Source: Dechloromonas agitata is5 | Lineage (GTDB): Bacteria > Pseudomonadota > Gammaproteobacteria > Burkholderiales > Rhodocyclaceae | Length of the DNA: 64,000 nt | Direction of reading: 5' to 3' | Assembly (NCBI RefSeq): GCF_000519045.1 | Contig: NZ_KI912532.1 | Location: 2,719,867-2,783,866 of the forward strand | In this document: piece by piece, positions 13,216 through 22,149 of the stretch | Layout: every line of letters starts with the position of its first letter | Numbering within the stretch: position 1 is the first letter of the stretch | Notes under the pieces: generated by a model | Database searches by the model: none | What the model was told of the DNA's origin: nothing | The model's input: only the letters and a program-made list of their open reading frames with translations | Made by a program: the position numbers and the translations under genes

Positions 13216-13521
13216 CCGTGATCGTGCTCGCTAAGTGAACGGGGTATGTTTGTCGCCAACTGTTTTTTGAAGGTGTTAGAAAATCAGTATGCTGGGTTAG
13301 TTTGTAGTCACAGGGGGCTAAATTGTGACCATGAATCTTCGAATCTGAGGGACAGAATTGTGTCACCCGAGTCAGCTACCATTTGTTGCAACAAATGGTA
13401 ATGGTTTTCTGAAAATGGACGATTTCAGGCTTCGCGCTGCCGAGGTTGTATAATAATTTTACATAATACAAATTATGCGCCTTCCAGATAACTAAAACTT
13501 TCCAAAAACTTGCGTTTTTTC
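13216..13521 (+). other. 306-bp stretch without a gene
   Basis: No supported gene. It holds the 12-base string GGGACAGAATTG (13350 region), also present at 13203 just before this stretch, and a perfect 24-bp palindrome at 13377-13400. The rest is AT-rich and ends at the left end of the next IS. Confidence 0.5.
13377..13400. repeat. Perfect 24-bp palindrome
   Basis: The 12-base arm TACCATTTGTTG is followed at once by its exact reverse complement. It has no loop and no T run, so it is more like an operator or recombination site than a terminator. It lies between two ISs. Confidence 0.6.
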
Positions 13522-13583
13522 TGAGGTGCCCCCCGTAATCAGTGCCACCGGCAATTTAGTAAAGTCCGTTTTCGAGAAGGAGA

Positions 13584-13853
13584 ATGGACTTGAAGAAGCG
13601 GTTTTCAGAAGAGCAGATCATCGGTTTTTTGCAGCAGGCGGAAGCCGGCGTGGCGATCAAGGAACTGTGCCGGCAACACGGCTTCAGTGACGCCTCGTTC
13701 TACAACTGGCGGGCGAAATTCGGCGGCATGTCAGTTCCGGATGCGAAGCGCCTGAAGGAACTGGAAGCCGAGAACGCCAAGCTCAAACGCCTACTGGCCG
13801 AATCGATCCTTGATGCCGAAGCTCTCAAAGCGGCCTTGGGCCGAAAGCGCTGA
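13584..13853 (+). CDS. IS3-family transposase OrfA (copy C)
   Basis: At 89 residues, with a helix-turn-helix ([20 protein letters not shown]) and a C-terminal zipper ([17 protein letters not shown]). GAGAAGGAG precedes ATG 13584. It is related to, but clearly different from, the OrfA of copy B. Confidence 0.88.
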   Translation: MDLKKRFSEEQIIGFLQQAEAGVAIKELCRQHGFSDASFYNWRAKFGGMSVPDAKRLKELEAENAKLKRLLAESILDAEALKAALGRKR

Positions 13854-13879
13854 GCCCCCAGCAAAAGCGTGAGTCAGTC

Positions 13880-14710
13880 ATGGTGATGCGGAAAGCGACA
13901 GCAATTTCCCAACGCCGTGCCTGCCAGCTGGTGGGTTTGTCACGCACGGTCCTGCATTACGTATCGAAGGCGCAGCCGGAGAACGAGCAGTTGCAAGCCA
14001 GGCTGGTCGAACTGGCCGGCGAGCGCCGCCGGCTCGGCTATCGCCGCTTGCATGCGCTGGTTCGGCGAGAGGGCGTTCGAGCCAATCACAAACGGATTTA
14101 TCGGCTCTACAGTGATGCCGGTCTGTCAGTTCGGCGCCGCAAAAAGCGACATGGTGTGGCTGTTGAGCGGCAGGCACTGGAACGCCCTACCGAGCCCAAC
14201 CAAGTTTGGTCGATGGATTTTGTCAGTGACGCGCTGGCCAATGGCCGCCGGATCAAGGTGCTGACCATCGTCGATGATTTCAGCAAGGAGGCCATCGATC
14301 TCGCGGTCGACTTCGGCATTTCAGGCCATTACGTTACGCGTGTTCTTGATCAGGCGGCTCGCTTCCGGGGCTACCCCAAGGCCATTCGAACTGACCAGGG
14401 ACCAGAATTTACCGGCAAAGCGCTCGACCAGTGGGCCTGCCAGCATGGCGTTCAGCTCAAACTGATCCAGGCCGGGAAACCCACGCAGAACGCGTTCATC
14501 GAGAGCTTCAACGGACGCTTCCGAGATGAGTGCCTGAATGACTATTGGTTTACGAGCTTGCCACAGGCTCGTATCCTGATCGCCGCCTGGCGCCGGGACT
14601 ACAACCAGCATCGGCCGCACAGCGCATTGAATTATCAAACCCCGGCAGAGTTCGCGGCCGAGCATCGGGCAACCACCTCTGCCCAGCCAGCCGCCGAAGA
14701 ATGTCTTTAA
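13880..14710 (+). CDS. IS3-family transposase OrfB (copy C)
   Basis: At 276 residues, the DDE residues are in [18 protein letters not shown] and [17 protein letters not shown]. The frame is -1 relative to OrfA and stays open back into the OrfA end, so a frameshift fusion is possible, though no A-run slippery site is evident. ATG 13880 is the first internal start. Confidence 0.88.
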   Translation: MVMRKATAISQRRACQLVGLSRTVLHYVSKAQPENEQLQARLVELAGERRRLGYRRLHALVRREGVRANHKRIYRLYSDAGLSVRRRKKRHGVAVERQALERPTEPNQVWSMDFVSDALANGRRIKVLTIVDDFSKEAIDLAVDFGISGHYVTRVLDQAARFRGYPKAIRTDQGPEFTGKALDQWACQHGVQLKLIQAGKPTQNAFIESFNGRFRDECLNDYWFTSLPQARILIAAWRRDYNQHRPHSALNYQTPAEFAAEHRATTSAQPAAEECL

Positions 14711-14799
14711 CGGTACAACCCAAGGACTTTTACTAAAACGCCCTTGGCACTAAAACCGGGGGCACCTCAGTGCCGACTGCGCCCGAGCGGCCAGACCCA

Positions 14800-14830
14800 G
14801 GTGAGGCGGTAGCGGGCGAAACCACCGTCG
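14800..14830 (-). repeat. 31-bp duplicate of vgrG sequence
   Basis: These 31 bases are identical to 20511-20541 inside the vgrG gene and in the same orientation. Nothing else of vgrG is recognisable around it. It is a recombination scar or the last trace of a second vgrG copy removed by IS activity. Confidence 0.6.
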
Positions 14831-14878
14831 AGGCGGCAAGTCGATAATCTAAAGTTTTTCCCAGAATCCCTTGGTTAG

Positions 14879-16552
14879 TCAATCATTCCCCTTGAATACC
14901 GTTCTGAATTTCAGAATACCAATGCTGTTCATCTGATATTCATCCATTCCCATATCAATGAAGCCAGCCATGGAGTCATGGATATAGCGATCAAAGAACG
15001 TTTCCATCTCCGGCGTTACTGATCTGGCATCAAGTTGCTTTGCGACACGAATAGCATGCTTATCCGCGGCACTGAGCGGCAACCCTGCGGCCTTGAGCAT
15101 TTTTTCATGCAATTCCGCTGATTTGACTGGATCAAAATCAGAGGACAACGCGATCTGATCACGATCGGAGCGCGGTTTGCCCGGATCAAACGCGGGCGTC
15201 AACGAACTGAGACGCTTAATGAAACAGTTTTGTGTAGATCGTAGGTAACCCTGATCCTTGGCTGAAGCGGTGGTATACGGTGAGCGCTGGAAAAAGGCGT
15301 TACGGTGCTTGAAGCGATAGCTGAAGTAATACGCCATATGCTTCCGTCCCAAGTCTTCGACCGGGCCCGATCCGATTTTGGCCGCCTTGATATAGGCATT
15401 GAAATCGGCGATGGCCGCTGCAGAAGGCGTGAGATCCTTCTTGAAACGTTCCTCCAACTGATGCTCCCACTCCTTCAAGGGCACCCCGGCATTGATTGCC
15501 TCCTCATACATCCTCTTTCCGGGGATGATGGACATGAAGGCATCCGGCACCGGCGAAACCCCCAGCGCTTTGGGTGCGTAACCACCGCCAACATCGGAGT
15601 GAGCGCCGGGATACATCACCTCCATGGCATTCGCTGGGTAGTCGGATTTGACGCGCACTGAGTCGAGCGGAAAACAGGCACGGACTTCGTGCCCGGCCAC
15701 AAAATGCACGCAACGCTCCACCGCCGGATTGATTTCCAGCGTATTGTCCGCCCAGCCTTGGTGACCGGCGAGGGTTCCTGAGTCGGATAGGTTCGCTAAG
15801 CCCACTGAGGCCACCGTATCAAAGATGCCGAGAAACTGTAACCGAATGGGAATGCCGGCAAACGTCCAGCCACCGCCCTCCTGTTTGCAGACCTCAAACA
15901 ACCAGTTCACAAAAACCCGTGCCTCCGCCGCGCCGCGCGAAAAGCCGAACACCGAGACATTGATCTGTTCAACAGCCGGCTTGCGATCTTTCAACGCTGC
16001 CGCAAGCTTATCCTGCCATGTTCGAAGCGCCATACGTCGCTGCGCCTCTGGCGAGCCGAAACCTGCCAAGGTGTTGGCGATGTTTGCTGCTGCGTCATCC
16101 AATATCAGGGGGGCGCCCGTGACATAGATATGCGGCGAGTTCAGCAGTTGGAGTAGCCCCCAAATGATGCGGTTCTCACCCCGCTCGCCGCCGATGGCAC
16201 CCCGGTTTTTCTTGAAAAGGTAAGTATTGTCATCACCAATTTTGGGGAATTTGGTACCGACACCCGGAATGTAGTGCCGCAAATAGCCTTTTTCCCGCTC
16301 ATCGCGAAAGGTGTGAAACAACCGCACAACATTGCTGTGCTTGCGCTCCTCGACTGGTGGCTCCTCATAGTCCGCAACCAGATTGTTGCCGGTGCCATCG
16401 AAAAACAGGCCAACAAAGACCTGCCCGGAACAGGTTGGCTTATTGTCTTTGGGTACCGTGCAGGCAGTCGCCTTGGCACGTTGCATGGCCTCCCGCGCAG
16501 AAAGCTTGCGCTGGCCGGATTCGGGAAATGGTGGAGGCGAAATCGTTGTCAT
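14879..16552 (-). CDS. T6SS phospholipase effector, DUF2235 (Tle1-like)
   Basis: This 557-residue alpha/beta hydrolase has the DUF2235 signature: VFVGLFFDGTGNN (residues 45-60), nucleophile elbow VFGFSRGAAEAR (GxSxG) and PGAHSDVGGGY holding the catalytic Asp. DUF2235 proteins of the Tle1 family are antibacterial lipases delivered by VgrG. It has no Sec signal, as expected for T6SS cargo. It is the last gene of the vgrG-DUF4123-lipoprotein-lipase cassette and starts 3 bases after the lipoprotein stop. Confidence 0.85.
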   Translation of the reverse strand: MTTISPPPFPESGQRKLSAREAMQRAKATACTVPKDNKPTCSGQVFVGLFFDGTGNNLVADYEEPPVEERKHSNVVRLFHTFRDEREKGYLRHYIPGVGTKFPKIGDDNTYLFKKNRGAIGGERGENRIIWGLLQLLNSPHIYVTGAPLILDDAAANIANTLAGFGSPEAQRRMALRTWQDKLAAALKDRKPAVEQINVSVFGFSRGAAEARVFVNWLFEVCKQEGGGWTFAGIPIRLQFLGIFDTVASVGLANLSDSGTLAGHQGWADNTLEINPAVERCVHFVAGHEVRACFPLDSVRVKSDYPANAMEVMYPGAHSDVGGGYAPKALGVSPVPDAFMSIIPGKRMYEEAINAGVPLKEWEHQLEERFKKDLTPSAAAIADFNAYIKAAKIGSGPVEDLGRKHMAYYFSYRFKHRNAFFQRSPYTTASAKDQGYLRSTQNCFIKRLSSLTPAFDPGKPRSDRDQIALSSDFDPVKSAELHEKMLKAAGLPLSAADKHAIRVAKQLDARSVTPEMETFFDRYIHDSMAGFIDMGMDEYQMNSIGILKFRTVFKGND

Positions 16553-16555
16553 GAA

Positions 16556-17059
16556 TTAGCCCTCTCTCTTAAATCCTGAGGGATGGGGGAGTGGATGCTG
16601 CGGACTTCCGGCGTCATATATATTCATCAGTACCTTTACCTCGTCACCCGGAAAGATGTGAATAAAGAACGTTCCCATCTCACCCTTGTACTTTGGCACT
16701 TCTACCGTCCGTTCTTTCCATGGCGATTCCTTCGTTGCTGGCACGCCATCAATCACTTTTCGCGTGCCGTCTCGGTTGAATATCGGAATATCGTCTTCTT
16801 GCCATTTAATCGTCGCCATCAATCCCGGACGCCAACGTTTGGGCAAAATGACACAGCACATGCTGCCACCTCCTCCGTGGGCAGAGGCATCCAAAATGCC
16901 ACCTTCGCCGTTGATGATGATGGAAACAATGCTCTTATCCGTGTGGTTGTATGCCGCATAGCTCACCGCGACGGTTTCATCTCCGGAACAGGCCCCCAGC
17001 ACGACCCCTATCAAGCATACCAATAACCAGCCCTTCGTCGATTGAAGCTGTTTGCTCAT
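16556..17059 (-). CDS. Lipoprotein, DUF3304-like; candidate immunity protein for the DUF2235 lipase
   Basis: I chose the start that gives a lipoprotein signal: MSKQLQ, a hydrophobic stretch LLVCLIGVVLGAC and a Cys at about residue 24. A longer reading would hide the signal. The mature part has GGGGSMCCVILPKRWRPG and ends in a proline/histidine tail, resembling DUF3304 proteins found beside T6SS lipases. A periplasmic lipoprotein is the expected form of immunity protein against a phospholipase that acts in the periplasm. It overlaps the DUF4123 gene by four bases (ATGA). Confidence 0.65.
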   Translation of the reverse strand: MSKQLQSTKGWLLVCLIGVVLGACSGDETVAVSYAAYNHTDKSIVSIIINGEGGILDASAHGGGGSMCCVILPKRWRPGLMATIKWQEDDIPIFNRDGTRKVIDGVPATKESPWKERTVEVPKYKGEMGTFFIHIFPGDEVKVLMNIYDAGSPQHPLPHPSGFKREG

Positions 17060-17940
17060 GAAAATCCTTTGTTTTCCATAAATTCTGCCAATGCATCTTC
17101 GATGCCTTTTTCGCCCCAAGTTTTCTCTGATAGCCAAGTCGAAGTCTCAGGGGCGGTTAGTAGTCGGCCATCCGTAAATAACGCCGCTACACCTAATGCG
17201 TATTGATCGGTTGTCCCGAATACACATTGCCCTGAACAAAGCCTCAGTGTTTGGTCGAGTATCTCGTAGTTGGCATAGCCGTCACGAACTGCAAGCAGAT
17301 CCGGAAAATTGCCCGCCATGTAATCTGCCATGGCATCGACTTCCCCGGCGCGGAGTAACTCCGCCAAGCAGTCGTTGTCGATTTGCAGCGTTTCTTCGTT
17401 GTGCTCTGGCAATGCCGGCAATGCCAAATCCAGTAACTGACCATCGCGCCCAATAGTCCACCATGCTGTTGCGTCAGCAGCCAGACGCTTCCATATCTTT
17501 TCCTGACCGGCGAGCGTTGGAAGCACCCGCGTATCGGCAAAACGCAGCAGGTAGCGCTCTTTCTCTTCAGTTTCGACTTCGAGCAACCTCTGCCAGCCTT
17601 TGCTCAGATCGCTTACCCGTAATTTCGAACGGATGAAACTGAGCATCGGGCGGCCTTGGCAATGATGCAAAATGCGTGACAATTGACGCTTCAATTGATC
17701 AGTATCATCGGTCGACAACGCATACAGGGCAGGGGAAACGCCGGATAGCGCGGCTAACTGGCCTTGCTGATACAAGGCCAATCCTTCGCAGCCAGGGATG
17801 CGAAGCGTTTTTCCCTCGTGATCGAAAGCTGTGTCGACCAAGGCATACCAGTAGTGCCCCTCGGCGGCATTCACCACTCGTCCGAACAAATCAGCTAGCA
17901 ATGCCGGGAAATCGTACGATCTGACTGCGTAGTAAGCCAT
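17056..17940 (-). CDS. DUF4123 effector-loading adaptor (Tap/TEC-like)
   Basis: At 294 residues, the N-terminal part reads YWYALVDTAFDHEGKTL, then LSTDDTDQLKRQLSRILHHC, typical of DUF4123 chaperones that load an effector onto VgrG. The C-terminal part (near residues 190-290) contains an Asp/Glu-rich helical segment. It starts 8 bases after the vgrG stop. Located between vgrG and the effector, it most likely binds the DUF2235 lipase. Confidence 0.8.
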   Translation of the reverse strand: MAYYAVRSYDFPALLADLFGRVVNAAEGHYWYALVDTAFDHEGKTLRIPGCEGLALYQQGQLAALSGVSPALYALSTDDTDQLKRQLSRILHHCQGRPMLSFIRSKLRVSDLSKGWQRLLEVETEEKERYLLRFADTRVLPTLAGQEKIWKRLAADATAWWTIGRDGQLLDLALPALPEHNEETLQIDNDCLAELLRAGEVDAMADYMAGNFPDLLAVRDGYANYEILDQTLRLCSGQCVFGTTDQYALGVAALFTDGRLLTAPETSTWLSEKTWGEKGIEDALAEFMENKGFS

Positions 17941-17948
17941 GGGGATTA

Positions 17949-20804
17949 TTAGACCTTGGCCAATGCAGAACCGCTATTCATGGCCTTCAATAGGCACGCC
18001 ACACACACATTCTGTGGAAACACCGGCAACGCATAGTCGCCCTGCTCTGGTCCCATAAAACTCTTCTTGCTCGCATGCACCGTAATCGTTCCCGGGCACT
18101 GCACGGTAATGCCGCCGTCGATAGTAATGCTGGCGCCACCGGCTACCGCGAGGTGAATCTTCTTGGCGGCGGCGAAGTCGATGTATTGGGTGGCTGAGAC
18201 AAGCTTCACGTCTTTCTTCGCCAAGAACTTCATTTCGTCACTTTGCGCTTGCAGGTCGATGTCGTCCTTGGCGGCGATGAGCTTGATGCCGGTGTTGCCG
18301 TCACCCGGGGCGATGGCGCCAGCCAGCAGGCCGATGGCCTGGCCGGTGTGGATTCTGGCCTTTCCGGCAACGGCGAGGTTGGTGTCTTCGCCACTGGCCA
18401 GGGTCAGGGCTTCGCCGTTGGCGAACTGCAGGCTCTGGCCGGCGATGCTACCGATGCCGGCCTTACCGCTTTGGAGGATGGCCGGATCGGTGAGGTGCGG
18501 GAGTTTGTCGGTGGTACCCGTGTTCTTTTGTTGGGCGTCGCTTTGGGCGGTGCCCTGGTCTTTCGGATCGACCATGCCCCGGCTGAGGGTGTGCAGGGCT
18601 TTGAGTGGAGCGGCCTGTTCGTCGATTTTGCTTTGGTTGTTGCCTTGCGTGCCGAGGCTGCTGGCGAGTTGGACGGTCTGGTGGGTGGCGGCGGCCTGGT
18701 TGAGGGTTTGGGCGAGGGTATCGGCTTGTTTGAGCAGGGCGATGGCGGGGGCCATGTCGCCGGCGGGTTGTTCCGGGGTGCCGGCCCATGTCGTGATGAC
18801 CATGCCTTGCCCGGCACGCAGGGCGCCCCAGGCGTCGGTGCGGAGTTCGATGCCGGTGCCGCGGAAGGAACCGCGGTAGTTGTCGGCCTGGTGGATGAGG
18901 TGGCCGAGGTTGAGCTGGCTGCTGTGCTGGGTGGTGGCGAGTTGGATGCGTTGTTGCTGGTCGGTGTCGTCGAGGGCGAGCTGGTTGTAGCCCTGCCCTC
19001 CGAATTCCTTACTCTTGAAGCCGGTCAGCGCGGCGTGGTGGCGATGGCCGCCGGCGGCGCTGCCGTGCCAGGCGGGGCTGTTGCCGCCGGTGGTGTTGCC
19101 CTGGCCGCTGGGGCGGTGGTCGGTGGCGGGATCGAAGAGCGCATCGCCGGCTTCGGCCTGGCCCTGGCCGCCCGGGGTCGCAGTCACACCGCCCTCCCCT
19201 TGCCCGTTGTAGAGGGCGCCAAGGAGGACGGGGCGGTCGATGTCGCCGCCCATGAAGTCGATGAGGACTTCCTGTCCGATACGGGGGAGCCATTGCCAGC
19301 CCATCCCGGCGCCGGTTTGCCGGCTGAGAACACGGACCCAGCAGGAGTCTCTATCGTCCGGCGCTTCGGCTTGTTGCCAGTGGAAGCGGATCTTGACCCG
19401 GCCGAGGGCGTCGCACCAGAGCTCGTCGGCCCCATTCGGGCGAGTTTCACCGGAAGGGCCGACGACGAGGGCGCTCATCGGCCCGGGCGCGGTGGGCCGG
19501 GGATTGAGGCGGGCGCCCGAACGGTCTTCGAGTTGGGGACGCCAAGGGGTGTTGGCGGTGTGGGCGTCGAAACGGTTGCCGTAGCCGTGGGACTGGGCAA
19601 GCTGGAGGAGTTCGGCAGGGAGTGACGCGGGAGCGGCGAGCGGATTGACCGGATCGTCGGTGGCCAGGCCATCCCCCTCCGTACGCAGATTGCCCTGCCC
19701 CAACCTTTGCGCAACGGCGGCAATCGTTTCGCTGTTGAGATTGTTGATGCCAAGGTGCAGGATGTCGGTGGCGGTGTACCGATGTTCAGCGGAGGGATTG
19801 GCCGGATCGACCGGTAAACCGACGAGGTCGAAGCAGGTGCCGGGGCGCAGGCTGCGCACGGTGCTCCGGCCAAGCCAGCCACTTTGCCGCGCTTCGCGGG
19901 CTTCCATGGCGAGCCGCCCGTAGCGCTCCGCTTCGGCAGCGTTGGCCCAGGCGTAGACACCGGGATCGTCGTAACTTTCGAGAAGCGGCGCATTCGCCCC
20001 CCCCATGCGCTTGGCGCCGGGAATGTTGAGGTTGATGCTTTGTTTGGCTTTGTAGTCGTAGCTGACGGCACTCAGCAGGTTGCTAGTCAGGCGCCGGTGT
20101 TGGCCGAAGGCGAGGATGCTGTCCTGGTCCTCCTGCGAGTCGGCCCGGTGATAGCGGATGCCCAGCCCGCCGTTGGGGGATTGCGACAGAGTGTCCTCGG
20201 GGAAGCGCTGGCTGTCGGCGAAGAGTCGCAGGCGGTGGCCAGCCGGGGCATCCTTGTCGTCTTCGACACACCAGCCGATGCCTTCTTCGGCCAGCAGCCG
20301 GGAGACGAAGGTGTAGTCGCTTTCACCGTATTGCACGCAGTAGCTGCGTGGCCGGGCATCGGCGAGAAAGCCGGCAACTTCTTCGCTCCATTGCCAGGCG
20401 GAAATGTCGGCGTAGTCGGCAAAAACGGCTTCGACGATCTGCATGACGGTCTTTTCCTGAAAGACACGGTTATGCCGGCCGCGCTCGAGGAGCCAGATCC
20501 AGGGAACGACGGTGAGGCGGTAGCGGGCGAAACCACCGTCGGTACCGAGCTTTTGGGCGGCGCGAACAAGCCCCGTGCGGCTGGCCTTGCTGCCGTCCGA
20601 GAGGCGGCTGTCCAGCCGCACGGCGCGCCCGAGGAATTGCTTGAGTTCAAGATGGGCATCAGTCGAAAGGAGATCAATGCACAGCTCGAACCCGGACGAT
20701 AACGCCTCCCTCCCCCACCAGGCTTCAACAGGTATTTCCGGCCCGGCGCCGTCGCGCCAGGCCATTTCAAATAGGCGGGTGTCCGAAAGAAAGACAGGCA
20801 GCAT
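17949..20804 (-). CDS. tssI: T6SS spike protein VgrG / TssI with DUF2345 extension
   Basis: At 951 residues, residues 1-400 form the gp27-like base (SDTRLFEMAWRDG, YGESDYTFVSRLLAEEGI), followed by the gp5 OB-fold (DALGRVKIRFHWQQ, SCWVRVLSRQTGAGMGWQWL, PRIGQEVLIDFMGGD). A DUF2345 and beta-helix extension follows, with a repeat of about KIHLAVAGGASITIDGG near the C-terminus. The length suggests an evolved or cargo-carrying VgrG. ATG 20804 is preferred over TTG 20840, which lacks a ribosome site. Confidence 0.92.
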   Translation of the reverse strand: MLPVFLSDTRLFEMAWRDGAGPEIPVEAWWGREALSSGFELCIDLLSTDAHLELKQFLGRAVRLDSRLSDGSKASRTGLVRAAQKLGTDGGFARYRLTVVPWIWLLERGRHNRVFQEKTVMQIVEAVFADYADISAWQWSEEVAGFLADARPRSYCVQYGESDYTFVSRLLAEEGIGWCVEDDKDAPAGHRLRLFADSQRFPEDTLSQSPNGGLGIRYHRADSQEDQDSILAFGQHRRLTSNLLSAVSYDYKAKQSINLNIPGAKRMGGANAPLLESYDDPGVYAWANAAEAERYGRLAMEAREARQSGWLGRSTVRSLRPGTCFDLVGLPVDPANPSAEHRYTATDILHLGINNLNSETIAAVAQRLGQGNLRTEGDGLATDDPVNPLAAPASLPAELLQLAQSHGYGNRFDAHTANTPWRPQLEDRSGARLNPRPTAPGPMSALVVGPSGETRPNGADELWCDALGRVKIRFHWQQAEAPDDRDSCWVRVLSRQTGAGMGWQWLPRIGQEVLIDFMGGDIDRPVLLGALYNGQGEGGVTATPGGQGQAEAGDALFDPATDHRPSGQGNTTGGNSPAWHGSAAGGHRHHAALTGFKSKEFGGQGYNQLALDDTDQQQRIQLATTQHSSQLNLGHLIHQADNYRGSFRGTGIELRTDAWGALRAGQGMVITTWAGTPEQPAGDMAPAIALLKQADTLAQTLNQAAATHQTVQLASSLGTQGNNQSKIDEQAAPLKALHTLSRGMVDPKDQGTAQSDAQQKNTGTTDKLPHLTDPAILQSGKAGIGSIAGQSLQFANGEALTLASGEDTNLAVAGKARIHTGQAIGLLAGAIAPGDGNTGIKLIAAKDDIDLQAQSDEMKFLAKKDVKLVSATQYIDFAAAKKIHLAVAGGASITIDGGITVQCPGTITVHASKKSFMGPEQGDYALPVFPQNVCVACLLKAMNSGSALAKV

Positions 20805-20985
20805 GGTCTGTGAGTAGCCTCTAGCGTTCGCAACGGGCAAGTCCCGTTCGTTGCAAATTCAAATGGCATGTAATTCTACGTGACGAATGCCATACTAAAA
20901 AGCCTTTTTATGGAAATGGAATCATCACTTTGGCCCGTTCAGAATCATCGGGGTGCAAGAGCATGGGGTTGAAGTTATACGACAA

Positions 20986-21010
20986 ATGAATATGCGTATA
21001 AAATATTCAT
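20986..21010 (+). promoter_or_regulatory. Inverted repeat upstream of tssA
   Basis: ATGAATAT (20986-20993) and ATATTCAT (21003-21010) are exact complements around GCGTATAAA. They overlap a TATAAA-like -10 and lie about 20 bases before tssA. This could be an operator in the AT-rich region between divergent vgrG and tssA. Confidence 0.4.
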
Positions 21011-21031
21011 TTTCCACACAGGAAATGCATT

Positions 21032-22117
21032 ATGGATATCGCATCCTTGACCCTTCCCCTCCCCCCGCCGCTTGGACCCTGCGGTGAAGATCTGATTTTT
21101 TCGCCAGAATTTGATGCCATTCAGGAGGCGCGCCGCTTCGATGACCCATCGATTTCGCAGGGAGAATGGGTGGTCGAGATCAAGGAAGCCGACTGGCCCG
21201 GCGTTGCGCGCCTTTGCCTGGGCATTCTGGCCAATAAATCCAAGGATCTGCGTGTTGCCTGCTGGCTGATCGAAGCGCGTTGCAAGATCGATGGCCTGGC
21301 TGGTCTGGCTGAGGCTTACACGCTGCTTGCTGCGCTATGTGAAAGCTTTTGGAATGACATCCATCCTCAGCCAGAGGATGGCGACCTCGAACAACGCGTC
21401 GGCGTTCTCGACTGGCTGGCCAACCAGACACCTCGGCTGCTGCGCGATATCGCCCTCACCGATTCGACAAGAGGCAAGTTTTCCTTGATCGACCTGGAGG
21501 CGGCGCGTGCTGTCGCCAGACAAATTGAACGCAACCCCGGCCAAGCAGAAGAAATCACCCGGCAGGCTGGCGTTTCACTGGAGCAATTCGAGGCCGCCGT
21601 CAGCGATACCACCCGAGCATACTTCGCCGATGGGCTATACCAGGCCGAACAAACCAGGAATGCCATCAAGGCAGTGCAAATCCTGCTGGATTCCCGTATG
21701 GGGAAGCTTTCACCGGCATTCGGGCAGGCGTTCGATGTGCTGGAAGACATTGCCCGTTTCTTTCAACGCCATGCCGGAAGCGACACAGGGGCGATAGCCG
21801 TTGGGGCACCGACGGAGCCTGCCAGCCCCAACCCTCAGCACCGCGAGCGCATCGAGCCAAGCTTCGGGGAATGCCCGGCAACCATTTCCGGGCCCATCGG
21901 CTCACGGGAAGAGGCCATTCGCCAATTGCAGGAAATTGCCGGTTTCTTCCGGCGCACCGAACCGCACAGCCCGGTTGCCTACCTGGCTGAAAAAGCTGCC
22001 CGTTGGGGCAGCATGTCCTTGCACGAATGGTTGCGCACAGTGGTCAAGGACGACAGCGCGCTGTTGCGGATGGAGGAGTTGCTCGGCGTCGAACCAGGTA
22101 GCGAAACGCCCCGCTGA
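21032..22117 (+). CDS. tssA: T6SS protein TssA
   Basis: At 361 residues, the ImpA_N domain near residues 1-120 shows LPPPLGPCGEDLIFSPEFDA, then EIKEADWPGVARLCLGIL and AALCESFWNDIHP, the diagnostic pattern of TssA, which primes assembly of the baseplate and sheath. The C-terminus (SREEAIRQLQEIAGFFRRTE) is the VasJ/TssA type. It is alone on the plus strand, divergent from vgrG and convergent with the tssM operon. GGAAATGC is a weak ribosome site. Confidence 0.88.
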   Translation: MDIASLTLPLPPPLGPCGEDLIFSPEFDAIQEARRFDDPSISQGEWVVEIKEADWPGVARLCLGILANKSKDLRVACWLIEARCKIDGLAGLAEAYTLLAALCESFWNDIHPQPEDGDLEQRVGVLDWLANQTPRLLRDIALTDSTRGKFSLIDLEAARAVARQIERNPGQAEEITRQAGVSLEQFEAAVSDTTRAYFADGLYQAEQTRNAIKAVQILLDSRMGKLSPAFGQAFDVLEDIARFFQRHAGSDTGAIAVGAPTEPASPNPQHRERIEPSFGECPATISGPIGSREEAIRQLQEIAGFFRRTEPHSPVAYLAEKAARWGSMSLHEWLRTVVKDDSALLRMEELLGVEPGSETPR

Positions 22118-22149
22118 TCTGCCGGCCGCCTCGCTGGCGGCCACCTATT

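Larger units (their letters stand above)
13522..14769 (+). mobile_element. IS3-family insertion sequence, copy C
   Basis: About 1.25 kb, with ends beginning TGAGGTGCCCCC in inverted orientation. No target duplication is visible. Both transposase frames are intact. The right end abuts a 31-bp scrap of vgrG, which suggests the IS was involved in a rearrangement of the T6SS region. Confidence 0.87.

Noticed and set aside
18243-19625. 460-codon plus-strand open frame
   Set aside because: Gly/Val-rich translation opposite vgrG; no ribosome site and no motif.
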